From positions 1 through 64,000 of the forward strand of contig NZ_SACK01000010.1 in the NCBI RefSeq assembly GCF_004005815.1: a stretch of DNA of 64,000 nt. Direction: 5' to 3'. Every line of letters starts with the position of its first letter. Within the stretch, counting starts at the first letter, position 1. The translations under genes and the position numbers were made by a program. This document shows, piece by piece, positions 26,535-34,940 of the stretch. The notes under the pieces were generated by a model. That model saw only the letters and a list, made by a program, of their open reading frames with translations, made no database searches and was not told where the DNA came from. This stretch comes from Mucilaginibacter limnophilus. GTDB lineage: Bacteria; Bacteroidota; Bacteroidia; Sphingobacteriales; Sphingobacteriaceae.

Positions 26535-29500
26535 ATGCACATAAAGAACAGACTTACAGCACTGCTTTATAACGATGGCAGCGTTTACCGCCTGCTGCTT
26601 ATCGCCATGTGCGCCGCCGGCCCGGTACTCCATTATCTTTGTGCCGATAATTTGTTTGATCCATTCTATCTGCGTGCCGCCAACAGCATATTATGCCTGA
26701 TAACGCTGGCGCTGTCTTTCATACCAAATCGCCTTTATTATCGCGTTAGCTTATACCTAACCATGATTGCGATGATTGCTACCAACAACGGCATTCTTTT
26801 GAGCGAAAACAACTTTGCAAGGGTTTATATGTTCAGCTCGCTTATCATATTTATGGGGCTGGCATTATTGTGCAAAAGGCGAAGGGAGTTTGCAGGTCTT
26901 ATCATACTCAACACAGCGGCTGTTTTTATAGCTTATTTTTACTCGCCTGATCCGCAAATTGGCATTGTAACATTTACTTTATTACAGCTTGCTTTTGCAA
27001 CTATCTGCTGCGTTGCATACGTTATCCGCCGCAATTTGCATTATAAATTTAAAAAAGCGGTTAACCGCCTTACCCAGCTTAATCAAAGCCTTGTACAAAA
27101 TCAGCAGAAACTTCGTGAAAGCCGTAACCAGTTACATGCGCTTATTAACTCGATAAACGATATTGTTTTTGAAGTAGACGAGCAAAAGAACATCCTCAAC
27201 GTATGGTTTAATGAGCAATTACCCCTTCACTTTAACCCACGCGACCTGCTGATGCGACCTTTGGATGAGATTATCGGCTACGAAAAGGCGCTTCCCTTTG
27301 GCAATGCAGTCGACTATGTATTGCAGCACAAAAAAGGCACATCACTTGAGTTTCGTTCGGTGTTTGGGTACGACAAGTGGTTTATGGCTAAACTAATGCC
27401 TGTAATTGACAGGGAAGGTAATTACACGTCGCGTATTTCAGTAGCTATCACCGATATTTCCGGTCAGAAAAAATATGAACAAGCCTTAAAAGATAACGAG
27501 GCTCTGTTACTTGAAGCGCATGCCATAGCCAAATTGGGTAACTGGTGGTTTGATAATGAAACTAAGCAAAATTACTGGTCGGGCAACCTGTTCAAGCTGC
27601 TTGAAATGCATCATATGCCCGACAATGCCGACAAGTTTAGTGTTTATATAAACCTGGTACATCCTGATGATCTGGAAAGCGCTAAAGCCTTTTTTGCCGA
27701 CATTGTTACCAGTAGCATAAAAACATTTGAGCATAAGATTATAACCCCAAAAGGCAATCTGAAATACATGAAAGTTGTGCGGGGCGATATTGTGTATGAT
27801 GAGCGTGGCAATTTCAAAAGAATATCAGGCGTAATACAGGACATTACCGAGATTAGGCTTTCCGAAAAATCGGCCAAGGTAAACCGTGCTGAACTGATAG
27901 AGGCGCAAACCATTGCCAAAATAGGTAACTGGAGCATCAACGCTAATAGGGTGGCCACATGGTCAGACGAGGTGAATAATATTTACGAATCGCGCAGAGC
28001 AGTCAATGCTTCCCGTTACTATGCAAGAGCGATTTTAAAACACGTTCATCCTGATGACAAGTACATTGTTAAAAAACTTTTGAAAAGCCCGGCAAGCGCT
28101 ACTGATACCTCTTATGAATACCGCATTATCACCCCATCGGGCAAGGTTAAACACCTTAGTATTATAGTAGGGAAGCTTTTACTGCGCGATGGTAACCTGC
28201 GCAAGATAATAGGCACTATACAGGATATAACCGAACGGAAAAATGCTGAGATAGAATTCAAACGCAGTGAAAATAAATACCGTTTGGTGCTTGAAACGGT
28301 AAAACTGGCTGCCGTTACTGTTGACAGCAGCGGCGCAGTTATTTTTTGCAACCGGTTTTTGGCCGACCTTTTAGGACATGAACAGCACGAAATAATTGGC
28401 CGTAACTGGATAGATAGTTTTATTCCTGATAATTTACGTGAACATCTGAAAAGCTGGATAGCTACAAGTAATGCGAAAGCGCACTTTATTAACCCGGTAA
28501 TTTGCCGCGATGGCGAACAACGCATTATCAGTTGGCAAAACACAGTTACCTATAACGAATTAGGAGATATAAAAGAAATTACAGCCATTGGTGAAGATAT
28601 CACAGATCAGCAAAAGGCAACACAGGAGCTTATATCTGCCAAAGAGGACGCCGAGCGTTCATCAAAATTCAAGTCGGAGTTCCTCTCAACTATGAGCCAT
28701 GAGATCCGTACTCCAATGAACGCTGTTATCGGCGCCACCAACCTGCTTTTAACTGATAGCCCTAAACCGGAGCAGTTGGAATATCTCAATACGTTAAAAT
28801 TTTCGGGCGAAAACCTGCTGGCCATTATCAACGACATACTTGACTATAATAAAATAGAAGCCGGCAAATTAGAGCTTAACCGCGCACCGGTAAACCTGCA
28901 ACAATTAACGCAAAGGATCTGGCAGTCGTTTACGTTAAGAGCGAAGGAAAAAGGTATCGACCTGAAACTTATTGCTGATAGTACTTTACCCGAGTATATA
29001 CTTGCCGACCAGGGCCGTTTAAGCCAGATACTGAACAATCTGATTAGCAATGCTGTAAAATTCACGCATATTGGCGGTGTGTTTATCAATATTGATAAAG
29101 CTGCAGAAACTGACACTCATGTTGATATAGCCTTTAGTGTTACAGATACCGGCATAGGTATAGCTCCTGAAAACTTAAATGTTATTTTCGACCCGTTCAT
29201 CCAGGAAACACAAACCTCAGGCGATTACGGCGGTACCGGCCTCGGACTTGCTATAACCAAACGTTTGATCGAACTGCATCAAAGCACTATAAGGGTAAGC
29301 AGTGAGGTAAATAAAGGCACCCGCTTTACGTTTACTATCCAATTTGAGCTGCCGGGTAAACATGAAAAAACACCTGAATCTATACAAATAGCGAATAATA
29401 TATCTCAGGACTTAAAGGGCATGCGTGTACTGGTAGTTGATGATAACCGCATGAACCTGCTGATTGCCTCAAAGTTTTTGAAAAAATGGCACGCCCAGGT

Positions 29501-29792
29501 TGACGAAGCCCTAAACGGAAAACTGGCGGTTGATATGGCCGAGAATACCAATTACGACCTCATTATTATGGACCTGCAAATGCCTGTAATGGATGGTTTT
29601 GAAGCTACCCGTATCATCAAAAAAATACATCCGAATATCCCGGTAATAGCTTTAACCGCCGACGCCATGCCCGAAACCTTTAACAAGGCGTTTGAGGCCG
29701 GTATTGCCGATTTTCTGACCAAACCGTTTTTACCCGAAACCTTGTTTGAGAAGGTGTCAAAACACCGGGAAAGAATGGGTCAGCAGCAATAA
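26535..29792 (+). CDS. Hybrid sensor histidine kinase with four PAS domains and receiver
   Basis: A 1085-residue signalling protein. Residues 15-170 form about six membrane helices without a large external loop. A short coiled coil (to about 200) is followed by four PAS domains; the second and third start with near-copies, EAHAIAKLGNWWF and EAQTIAKIGNWSI, showing a tandem duplication. The kinase core has H722 in FLSTMSHEIRTPMN, an N box (NNLISNAVKFTH), and GTGLGLAITKRL. A receiver domain follows, with D1013 in IIMDLQMPVMDG. The output and the sensed signal are unknown; no regulator gene is adjacent. Confidence 0.92.
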   Translation: MHIKNRLTALLYNDGSVYRLLLIAMCAAGPVLHYLCADNLFDPFYLRAANSILCLITLALSFIPNRLYYRVSLYLTMIAMIATNNGILLSENNFARVYMFSSLIIFMGLALLCKRRREFAGLIILNTAAVFIAYFYSPDPQIGIVTFTLLQLAFATICCVAYVIRRNLHYKFKKAVNRLTQLNQSLVQNQQKLRESRNQLHALINSINDIVFEVDEQKNILNVWFNEQLPLHFNPRDLLMRPLDEIIGYEKALPFGNAVDYVLQHKKGTSLEFRSVFGYDKWFMAKLMPVIDREGNYTSRISVAITDISGQKKYEQALKDNEALLLEAHAIAKLGNWWFDNETKQNYWSGNLFKLLEMHHMPDNADKFSVYINLVHPDDLESAKAFFADIVTSSIKTFEHKIITPKGNLKYMKVVRGDIVYDERGNFKRISGVIQDITEIRLSEKSAKVNRAELIEAQTIAKIGNWSINANRVATWSDEVNNIYESRRAVNASRYYARAILKHVHPDDKYIVKKLLKSPASATDTSYEYRIITPSGKVKHLSIIVGKLLLRDGNLRKIIGTIQDITERKNAEIEFKRSENKYRLVLETVKLAAVTVDSSGAVIFCNRFLADLLGHEQHEIIGRNWIDSFIPDNLREHLKSWIATSNAKAHFINPVICRDGEQRIISWQNTVTYNELGDIKEITAIGEDITDQQKATQELISAKEDAERSSKFKSEFLSTMSHEIRTPMNAVIGATNLLLTDSPKPEQLEYLNTLKFSGENLLAIINDILDYNKIEAGKLELNRAPVNLQQLTQRIWQSFTLRAKEKGIDLKLIADSTLPEYILADQGRLSQILNNLISNAVKFTHIGGVFINIDKAAETDTHVDIAFSVTDTGIGIAPENLNVIFDPFIQETQTSGDYGGTGLGLAITKRLIELHQSTIRVSSEVNKGTRFTFTIQFELPGKHEKTPESIQIANNISQDLKGMRVLVVDDNRMNLLIASKFLKKWHAQVDEALNGKLAVDMAENTNYDLIIMDLQMPVMDGFEATRIIKKIHPNIPVIALTADAMPETFNKAFEAGIADFLTKPFLPETLFEKVSKHRERMGQQQ

Positions 29793-29795
29793 GAA

Positions 29796-30314
29796 TTATT
29801 GGATAACTTCTTTAACCGTGCCGCACTCCAGCATGGCATCACCGTAGTAAGGGTTTTTGATCTCTTTTATTTCAGATAGCCAGTAGCCGCCTTTGCCGTC
29901 GTTAGCCATAGGACAATAGCTAACATAGGTGGTTTGCCCGGTTTTTATACCTTTTGCAAGTGGAATAATGTCTTTGCTAAGGGTTAAAAACGCTTTGCGC
30001 TGATCTTCAATACTGCCCGCCGAAGCTATTTCACGGGCCATGCTTGCCGCTTCAGCGCATCCCTTTACTTCTATCAGTTCATCTTCAAGGGCGGCAGCGG
30101 CTTTTTTACCGGCTTCAGCATCCGATTTTACAAGTTCGTTCTTTAGAGCGATGTATGAGGAAAGTACCTTGTTTACATTTTGGCTGTCGGGCACGGTGGC
30201 GTCGGCTTGTTGCGTGGTATCGCTAACTTTGCTATCCTGTTTTTTTGCCTCATTGTTACAGGCCGATGCCATAAACATTGCCATGCAGGCAGCGGTAATA
30301 AATATCTTTCTCAT
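29796..30314 (-). CDS. DUF3347 lipoprotein
   Basis: A 172-residue lipoprotein (MRKIFITAACMAMFMASAC, lipid Cys at 19) with an acidic linker and a helical DUF3347 domain (YIALKNELVKSDAEAG) ending in YVSYCPMANDGKGGYWLSEI and MLECGTVKEVI. These CPMA and MLECG motifs also occur at the ends of periplasmic copper-efflux adaptor proteins, so metal binding is possible but not shown. I chose the ATG at 30314; the longer frame runs into the permease stop. It follows the permease gene by 13 bases and is likely co-transcribed. It converges with the histidine kinase, 3 bases apart. Confidence 0.78.
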   Translation of the reverse strand: MRKIFITAACMAMFMASACNNEAKKQDSKVSDTTQQADATVPDSQNVNKVLSSYIALKNELVKSDAEAGKKAAAALEDELIEVKGCAEAASMAREIASAGSIEDQRKAFLTLSKDIIPLAKGIKTGQTTYVSYCPMANDGKGGYWLSEIKEIKNPYYGDAMLECGTVKEVIQ

Positions 30315-30327
30315 AATTGCACTTGTA

Positions 30328-31575
30328 TTAGTTTGACCGTATGGCATCAACCGGGTTAAGCCTTGCTGCAAACCAAGCCGGTATTATACCCGAAATTACA
30401 CCAATTAACGCTGATGAAACAACGCCAATCAGGATATTGTTTAAGCCGAGCACTATCTCAACATCGGCAATGCCTTTAATAGCCAGAGTGCACAAGTATA
30501 CAAAAAACAATCCCAATATGCCTCCCAGCACGCAAAGTACAATGGCCTCTATCAAAAACTGTATCAGTATAAAATAATTTTTAGCGCCAAGCGATTTCTG
30601 AATGCCGATGATATTGGTACGTTCTTTCACAGACACGAACATGATGTTAGCGATACCAAACCCGCCTACCAGTATGGAAAATATACCAATAAAAAATCCG
30701 GCTGCGTTAATAACCGTAAACAGTTGATCGAGTTGATTAGTCACCAGGGTGGTTTTGTTAAGCGAGAAGTTATCCTCCTGGCCCGGGCGCAAACGTCGTA
30801 TCGAACGCATTAGTCCGCGCAGTTCGCTTTCAACTTCTGCCTCGCTGATGCCCGGCTTACCTTTTACTACAATTTGCTGTTGGTAACGCTCGCCTTTTAT
30901 ATCCACAATATTGCGCACAAAGTTTAATGGCAGCAGTATCTGCTTGTCTGACGATATATCGAGCAAATCCTCGCCCTCTTTAGCAAACACTCCTACCACC
31001 ATAACATTACGGCCCATTATTTTTATGCGCTTGCCAACGGCATCCCCCGCAGGGAATAAGTGATCAGCAATGTCATACCCAATAACAGCCACCGGCGCGC
31101 CCGTGCGCGATTCAACGTCGGTAAAATATCGTCCGTCGGCATACTCGTAATTCCAGGTTTGGGCATGCTCGTGCGAAACCGCGTATAACACAACACCATC
31201 AATAGTGTTGCTTTGGTATTTTACCTTACGCCTGTCAACAAACATTTCAAACGAAATAGCAGCAGCGGTTTGGCTGCGTTCCTGCAACAATTTCTGCTCA
31301 CGTATTGCCGGTATAGGGCGCTGGTAATATTTCCACCACGGGTAGTCATCAGAGAAAAGCCATGGCCATTTTTGTATGTATATACTATTGTTACCCAGCT
31401 TATCAACACTTTTTTGCAGATTGCCCCTGAAGGTATCAACAGCCGAAAAAACAAGTATAATGGTGAATATACCAATGGTTACGCCAAGCAATGAAAGCAG
31501 TGTGCGCAGCTTGTTTTGTATAATGGCATCGTAAGCGAACAGGAAGCTTTCGCGAAGTAGTTTTAAAAAGATCAT
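30328..31575 (-). CDS. MacB/FtsX-type ABC transporter permease
   Basis: A 415-residue inner-membrane permease with the MacB layout: one N-terminal helix (about residues 25-45) after LRTLLSLLGVTIGIF, a large periplasmic domain (about 46-280), then three helices, and the closing motif PAWFAARLNPVDAIR. Such type VII ABC systems use mechanical force to export lipoproteins, peptides or antibiotics rather than simple transport. No ATPase gene is adjacent; the LolD/MacB-type ATPase at 55926-56681 in this window could serve it, but that is inference. Confidence 0.87.
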   Translation of the reverse strand: MIFLKLLRESFLFAYDAIIQNKLRTLLSLLGVTIGIFTIILVFSAVDTFRGNLQKSVDKLGNNSIYIQKWPWLFSDDYPWWKYYQRPIPAIREQKLLQERSQTAAAISFEMFVDRRKVKYQSNTIDGVVLYAVSHEHAQTWNYEYADGRYFTDVESRTGAPVAVIGYDIADHLFPAGDAVGKRIKIMGRNVMVVGVFAKEGEDLLDISSDKQILLPLNFVRNIVDIKGERYQQQIVVKGKPGISEAEVESELRGLMRSIRRLRPGQEDNFSLNKTTLVTNQLDQLFTVINAAGFFIGIFSILVGGFGIANIMFVSVKERTNIIGIQKSLGAKNYFILIQFLIEAIVLCVLGGILGLFFVYLCTLAIKGIADVEIVLGLNNILIGVVSSALIGVISGIIPAWFAARLNPVDAIRSN

Positions 31576-31698
31576 ACGCTGTGATTACTTTTTTTAGACA
31601 CCGGCATACTGTTTTGGTTACACATTATAAAAAATTAATATGACAAGGGCAAACACAAACCCGCTGTAAAAGTGTTAAATAATACTAATAATTTTTCA

Positions 31699-31706
31699 TA
31701 CATTTG
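31699..31706 (+). promoter_or_regulatory. -7 promoter box TACATTTG for queA
   Basis: A full consensus match 28 bases before the queA ATG. The -33 position has no TTTG. Confidence 0.5.
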
Positions 31707-31733
31707 CGCCCTAAAAATCCCATATAAAAAAAT

Positions 31734-32783
31734 ATGAAATTATCGCAGTTTAAATTCAATTTGCCCGAATCGTTAATCGCACACACTCCTTCTGAAACAA
31801 GGGATGAGTCGCGCTTAATGGTACTGCACCGCGATACCGGCAAAATTGAGCATAAAATATTCAAAAATATACTCGATTATTTCGACGATAAGGATGTAAT
31901 GATCCTGAATAACACCAAAGTATTCCCGGCGCGTTTGTATGGCAATAAAGAAAAAACCGGCGCCACCATTGAGGTTTTCCTGTTAAGGGAACTCAATAAA
32001 GAACTTCGCCTGTGGGACGTTTTGGTTGACCCGGCACGTAAAATACGCGTTGGCAATAAACTATATTTTGGTGATGATGATCTGCTGATTGCCGAAGTGG
32101 TTGACAACACTACCTCACGTGGCCGTACCATTCGTTTCTTGTTCGACGGTACCGACGAGGAATTCCGCCGCAATGTTGAGATATTGGGTGAAACCCCGCT
32201 TCCAAAATACATTAAGCGCAAAGCTACCGCCGAAGATAAAGAACGCTACCAAACCATTTTTGCAAAACACGAGGGCGCAGTGGCTGCTCCTACCGCTGGT
32301 TTGCACTTTAGCCGCGAGCTGATGAAACGCCTTGAACTTAAAGGTGTAGAGTTTGCTGAGGTAACGCTGCACGTTGGTTTAGGTACTTTCCGCCCGGTTG
32401 AGGTTGAAGACCTTACCAAACATAAAATGGATTCGGAGCAATTCATCATCGAGCAAAAACAAGCTGACATTGTTAACCGTGGCATTGAGCGTAAAAGCCG
32501 CATTTGCGCGGTAGGCACAACAAGTATGCGTACTATCGAGTCGGCAGTATCAGCTAATAAAACACTGAAAGCCGCTAACGACTGGACCAGCAAGTTCATC
32601 TTCCCGCCGTATGATTTCAGCATCGCTAACTCAATGGTAACCAATTTCCACACCCCTGAGTCGACCCTGCTGATGATGATATGCGCATTTGGCGGTTACG
32701 AACATGTAATGAACGCCTATGAAGTAGCCGTAAAAGAAAAATACCGTTTCTATAGCTACGGCGACGCCATGCTGATCATCTAA
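31734..32783 (+). CDS. queA: tRNA preQ1(34) S-adenosylmethionine ribosyltransferase-isomerase
   Basis: QueA moves the ribosyl group of SAM onto 7-aminomethyl-7-deazaguanine in tRNA, giving epoxyqueuosine. The 349-residue protein is full length. Motifs include FNLPESLIAHTP at the start, GETPLPKYIKR, EGAVAAPTAGLHFS, LHVGLGTFRPVEVED, and the closing NFHTPESTLLMM. It is cytoplasmic and transcribed alone between its -7 box and a strong terminator. No other queuosine genes are in the window. Confidence 0.95.
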   Translation: MKLSQFKFNLPESLIAHTPSETRDESRLMVLHRDTGKIEHKIFKNILDYFDDKDVMILNNTKVFPARLYGNKEKTGATIEVFLLRELNKELRLWDVLVDPARKIRVGNKLYFGDDDLLIAEVVDNTTSRGRTIRFLFDGTDEEFRRNVEILGETPLPKYIKRKATAEDKERYQTIFAKHEGAVAAPTAGLHFSRELMKRLELKGVEFAEVTLHVGLGTFRPVEVEDLTKHKMDSEQFIIEQKQADIVNRGIERKSRICAVGTTSMRTIESAVSANKTLKAANDWTSKFIFPPYDFSIANSMVTNFHTPESTLLMMICAFGGYEHVMNAYEVAVKEKYRFYSYGDAMLII

Positions 32784-32808
32784 GTTTTTTAGATTTAAGA
32801 TATTTAAT

Positions 32809-32840
32809 AAGAGATGTAAGATTACTTGCATCTCTTTTTT
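32809..32840 (+). terminator. Terminator of queA
   Basis: AAGAGATGTAAG pairs with CTTGCATCTCTT, followed by a run of T, 26 bases after the queA stop. Confidence 0.85.
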
Positions 32841-32866
32841 TGTTTAACAAATATTATCAAAAAGCC

Positions 32867-32927
32867 GTCATTGCTGTAAAGATTAGCTAATTCGGTAACA
32901 GAATTAGTTAACCTTTACAGCAATGAC
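32867..32927. repeat. Dispersed palindrome with GTCATTGC ends (copy 6)
   Basis: GTCATTGCTGTAAAG at the left is the exact complement of CTTTACAGCAATGAC at the right, with an inner ATTAGCTAATTC/GAATTAGTTAAC pair. It lies between queA and ispD. Confidence 0.8.
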
Positions 32928-32993
32928 GCGACAGTTAATATGTATATTCTCCAACATATTTCTCATCTTTAACCTGTATTGCAACAGTAGTAT

Positions 32994-33704
32994 ATGTCTC
33001 AAATCTTAAATCTAACATCTCAAATCTCAGCTAAAGCCATAATAGTTGCCGGAGGCACGGGCACGCGTATGCAGTCGCCTTTGTTAAAGCAATTCATATT
33101 GCTTAACGGCCGGCCGCTATTGTTTTATACTATTGAAACTTTTTATGGTTCGGCATATTCACCGGAGATCATACTTGTATTACACCCAGATTTTCATGAT
33201 TACTGGCGAAATCTGTGTAAAGAATATTCTTTCAAGATACCTCACAAACTTGTTGAAGGTGGCAACAGCCGCTTTCAATCGGTAAAAAACGGCCTTGACA
33301 CCATTGCTGATACCGAAGCCATTATAGCCGTGCACGACGCTGTCAGACCTCTCACCGGTAAAAAAATAATTGATGAAGCTTATACTTATGCTGCAGAAAA
33401 TGGCAATGCTGTTGTAGCTGTACAAAGCCGTGATTCGGTAAGGCAGTTAAAGGATGACATTTCAACCGCCTTGGTAAGAAGTGAGATTTACCTGGTGCAA
33501 ACGCCGCAAACGTTTAAAGCTTCTCAACTGCATGAGGCGTACCGTCAGCCATTTAGCGACGACTTTACTGATGATGCCAGTGTAGTTGAAAGGGCCGGCT
33601 TTAACATTAATCTTATTGAAGGAAGTTACACCAATCTTAAAATTACTTATCCTGAAGATATTGCAATAGCCGAACTTCTATTAAACAAAAAGCCATCCGC
33701 ATAG
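32994..33704 (+). CDS. ispD: 2-C-methyl-D-erythritol 4-phosphate cytidylyltransferase
   Basis: IspD makes CDP-methylerythritol in the MEP isoprenoid pathway. The 236-residue protein has the nucleotide-binding start IIVAGGTGTRM (residues about 16-26), HDAVRP, SRDSVRQLKD and TPQTF. The first 14 residues (MSQILNLTSQISAK) are not family sequence: they are encoded by a TCTCAAATC-type dispersed repeat. No other ATG lies nearer to the conserved start, so the repeat seems to supply the start codon. A hairpin overlapping the stop terminates transcription. Confidence 0.9.
   Translation: MSQILNLTSQISAKAIIVAGGTGTRMQSPLLKQFILLNGRPLLFYTIETFYGSAYSPEIILVLHPDFHDYWRNLCKEYSFKIPHKLVEGGNSRFQSVKNGLDTIADTEAIIAVHDAVRPLTGKKIIDEAYTYAAENGNAVVAVQSRDSVRQLKDDISTALVRSEIYLVQTPQTFKASQLHEAYRQPFSDDFTDDASVVERAGFNINLIEGSYTNLKITYPEDIAIAELLLNKKPSA
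32996..33031 (+). repeat. TCTCAAATC dispersed repeat forming the ispD 5' end
   Basis: TCTCAAATC occurs twice, 24 bases apart, around a degenerate middle copy. The same repeat in the same frame lies inside lysA near 50228-50257 (minus strand). Confidence 0.7.
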
Positions 33705-33716
33705 CAGATGGCTTTT
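33688..33716. terminator. Hairpin overlapping the ispD stop codon
   Basis: AAAAGCCATC pairs with GATGGCTTTT, the loop containing the ispD stop. The flanking A and T runs let it work in both directions, ending both ispD and the small membrane protein gene on the minus strand. Confidence 0.8.
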
Positions 33717-33733
33717 GTGTTTCGTAAGTAAAT

Positions 33734-33880
33734 TTACGCTCGTCTTATTACGCCTAACAGCAAAGCTATAATGGCAATTACTAATAAAACGTGAATCAGA
33801 TTTCCTGCATGGTTAAAGAAAAATCCGAATATCCATCCTATAACAAGGATGACAGCGATGATGTACAATAAACCTCTCAT
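33734..33880 (-). CDS. 48-residue lmo0937-type membrane protein
   Basis: A very small membrane protein starting MRGLLYIIAVILVIGWIFGF and ending LLLGVIRRA, with two hydrophobic helices (about residues 3-22 and 29-45) joined by FFNHAGNLIH. This is the pattern of the lmo0937/DUF5670 family of stress-related small membrane proteins found across bacteria, whose role is unknown. It is a single gene; a shared bidirectional hairpin ends it against ispD. Confidence 0.75.
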   Translation of the reverse strand: MRGLLYIIAVILVIGWIFGFFFNHAGNLIHVLLVIAIIALLLGVIRRA

Positions 33881-33997
33881 GTTGCAAAGTTTTAGTTGTT
33901 GAATGTTTCTGATAATACAACTAAAATCATTCCAAAAGGTTCTGTCGTTTTGAAAAAGAAATATTACAATAAAGATTTACTGCAATATAAGTATGGC

Positions 33998-34219
33998 TTA
34001 ATATTCGTCCTCGTTAAAAAAGAAATCGTCTTTTGTAGGGTAATCAGGCCATATTTCTTCAATATTTTCATACGGCTCGCCATCATCTTCCAATGCCTGC
34101 AGGTTTTCAATTACTTCAACGGGTGCTCCCGAACGTATTGCGTAATCAATTAACTCATCTTTAGTTGCCGGCCATGGTGCATCTTCAAGGTGCGATGCTA
34201 ATTCGAGTGTCCAATACAT
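33998..34219 (-). CDS. DUF2795 family protein
   Basis: A 73-residue acidic cytoplasmic protein. MYWTLELASHLEDAPWPATKDELIDYAIRSGAP fits DUF2795, in which a short helical domain begins with a leucine-rich segment and the PATKDELIDYA motif; the tail is rich in Asp, Glu and aromatic residues. The function is unknown. A promoter box lies 38 bases upstream. Confidence 0.8.
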   Translation of the reverse strand: MYWTLELASHLEDAPWPATKDELIDYAIRSGAPVEVIENLQALEDDGEPYENIEEIWPDYPTKDDFFFNEDEY

Positions 34220-34256
34220 ATTTTAAACTGATTTAATCGTTGATTTTAAAGTTTCG

Positions 34257-34264
34257 CAAAAGTA
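34257..34264 (-). promoter_or_regulatory. -7 promoter box TACTTTTG for the DUF2795 gene
   Basis: CAAAAGTA on the plus strand reads as TACTTTTG on the minus strand, with TTG 21 bases further upstream (CAA at 34286-34288), close to the expected -33 element. Confidence 0.55.
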
Positions 34265-34305
34265 TAATATTTAAAAGCGGAATATCAATATTTTTTTTCA
34301 CATTT

Positions 34306-34854
34306 TCACAAGCGTGGCAGCCACTCATTTTCTGGTATTTGCCCATCAGCAGCCAGCTTCCGCGCCAGCATAAACAGGTAATCGCTTAGGCGGTTTAAAT
34401 AAATGATAACTTTTTCGTCAACCATACTTTCTTCGGCCAGATGAACAACTATCCGTTCGGCCCGGCGGCAAACGCAGCGTGCCACATGGCAATATGAAAT
34501 AGCGGTACTTCCGCCGGGTAAAATAAAATGCTTCAGTTCGGGAAGGTAGCTGTTCATGGCATCCATTTCACTTTCCAATAACTCAATATCTGCCGTATGA
34601 AGGTCGGGAATCACCATTTTCGACTTTTCCGGATCAGCAGCAAGTGATGCCCCTATTGTGAACAGCCTGTCCTGTATATGTTTTAGTATGTCGCGATAGG
34701 CCGCGGCCTCAGGCTGATCGCGTATCAGGCCGATGTATGAGTTCAGTTCGTCAACAGTACCATAACTTTCAATACGCAAATGGTATTTAGGCACGCGCGT
34801 ACCGCCTATTAACGAGGTATAACCCTTATCGCCTGTTTTTGTATATATCTTCAT
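34306..34854 (-). CDS. Cob(I)alamin adenosyltransferase, PduO type
   Basis: A 182-residue enzyme that attaches the adenosyl group of ATP to cob(I)alamin or corrinoid. The N-terminal ATP-binding motif is YTKTGDKGYTSLIGG, followed by ESYGTVDELNSYIG and the helix motif RCVCRRAERIVV with LNRLSDYLFMLAR. I place the start at the ATG at 34854; an earlier TTG has no support. No cobalamin synthesis genes or riboswitch are near, which fits a role in vitamin B12 salvage for B12-dependent enzymes elsewhere. Confidence 0.9.
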   Translation of the reverse strand: MKIYTKTGDKGYTSLIGGTRVPKYHLRIESYGTVDELNSYIGLIRDQPEAAAYRDILKHIQDRLFTIGASLAADPEKSKMVIPDLHTADIELLESEMDAMNSYLPELKHFILPGGSTAISYCHVARCVCRRAERIVVHLAEESMVDEKVIIYLNRLSDYLFMLARKLAADGQIPENEWLPRL

Positions 34855-34940
34855 TTTACGATGCAATTAAACAAATAACAAACTGTTATTATATAACCTT
34901 TACGTAATTATTTACATTTAGCACAACTTAGCAATTGTTT

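Noticed and set aside
33896..34153. 85-residue frame on the plus strand
   Set aside because: It is opposite the DUF2795 gene and shows no coding character.
34855..34866. TTG start for the cobalamin adenosyltransferase, and similar TTG starts at 34935, 46531, 57934 and 61158
   Set aside because: An ATG follows within a few codons in each case and gives a better family or signal-peptide start.
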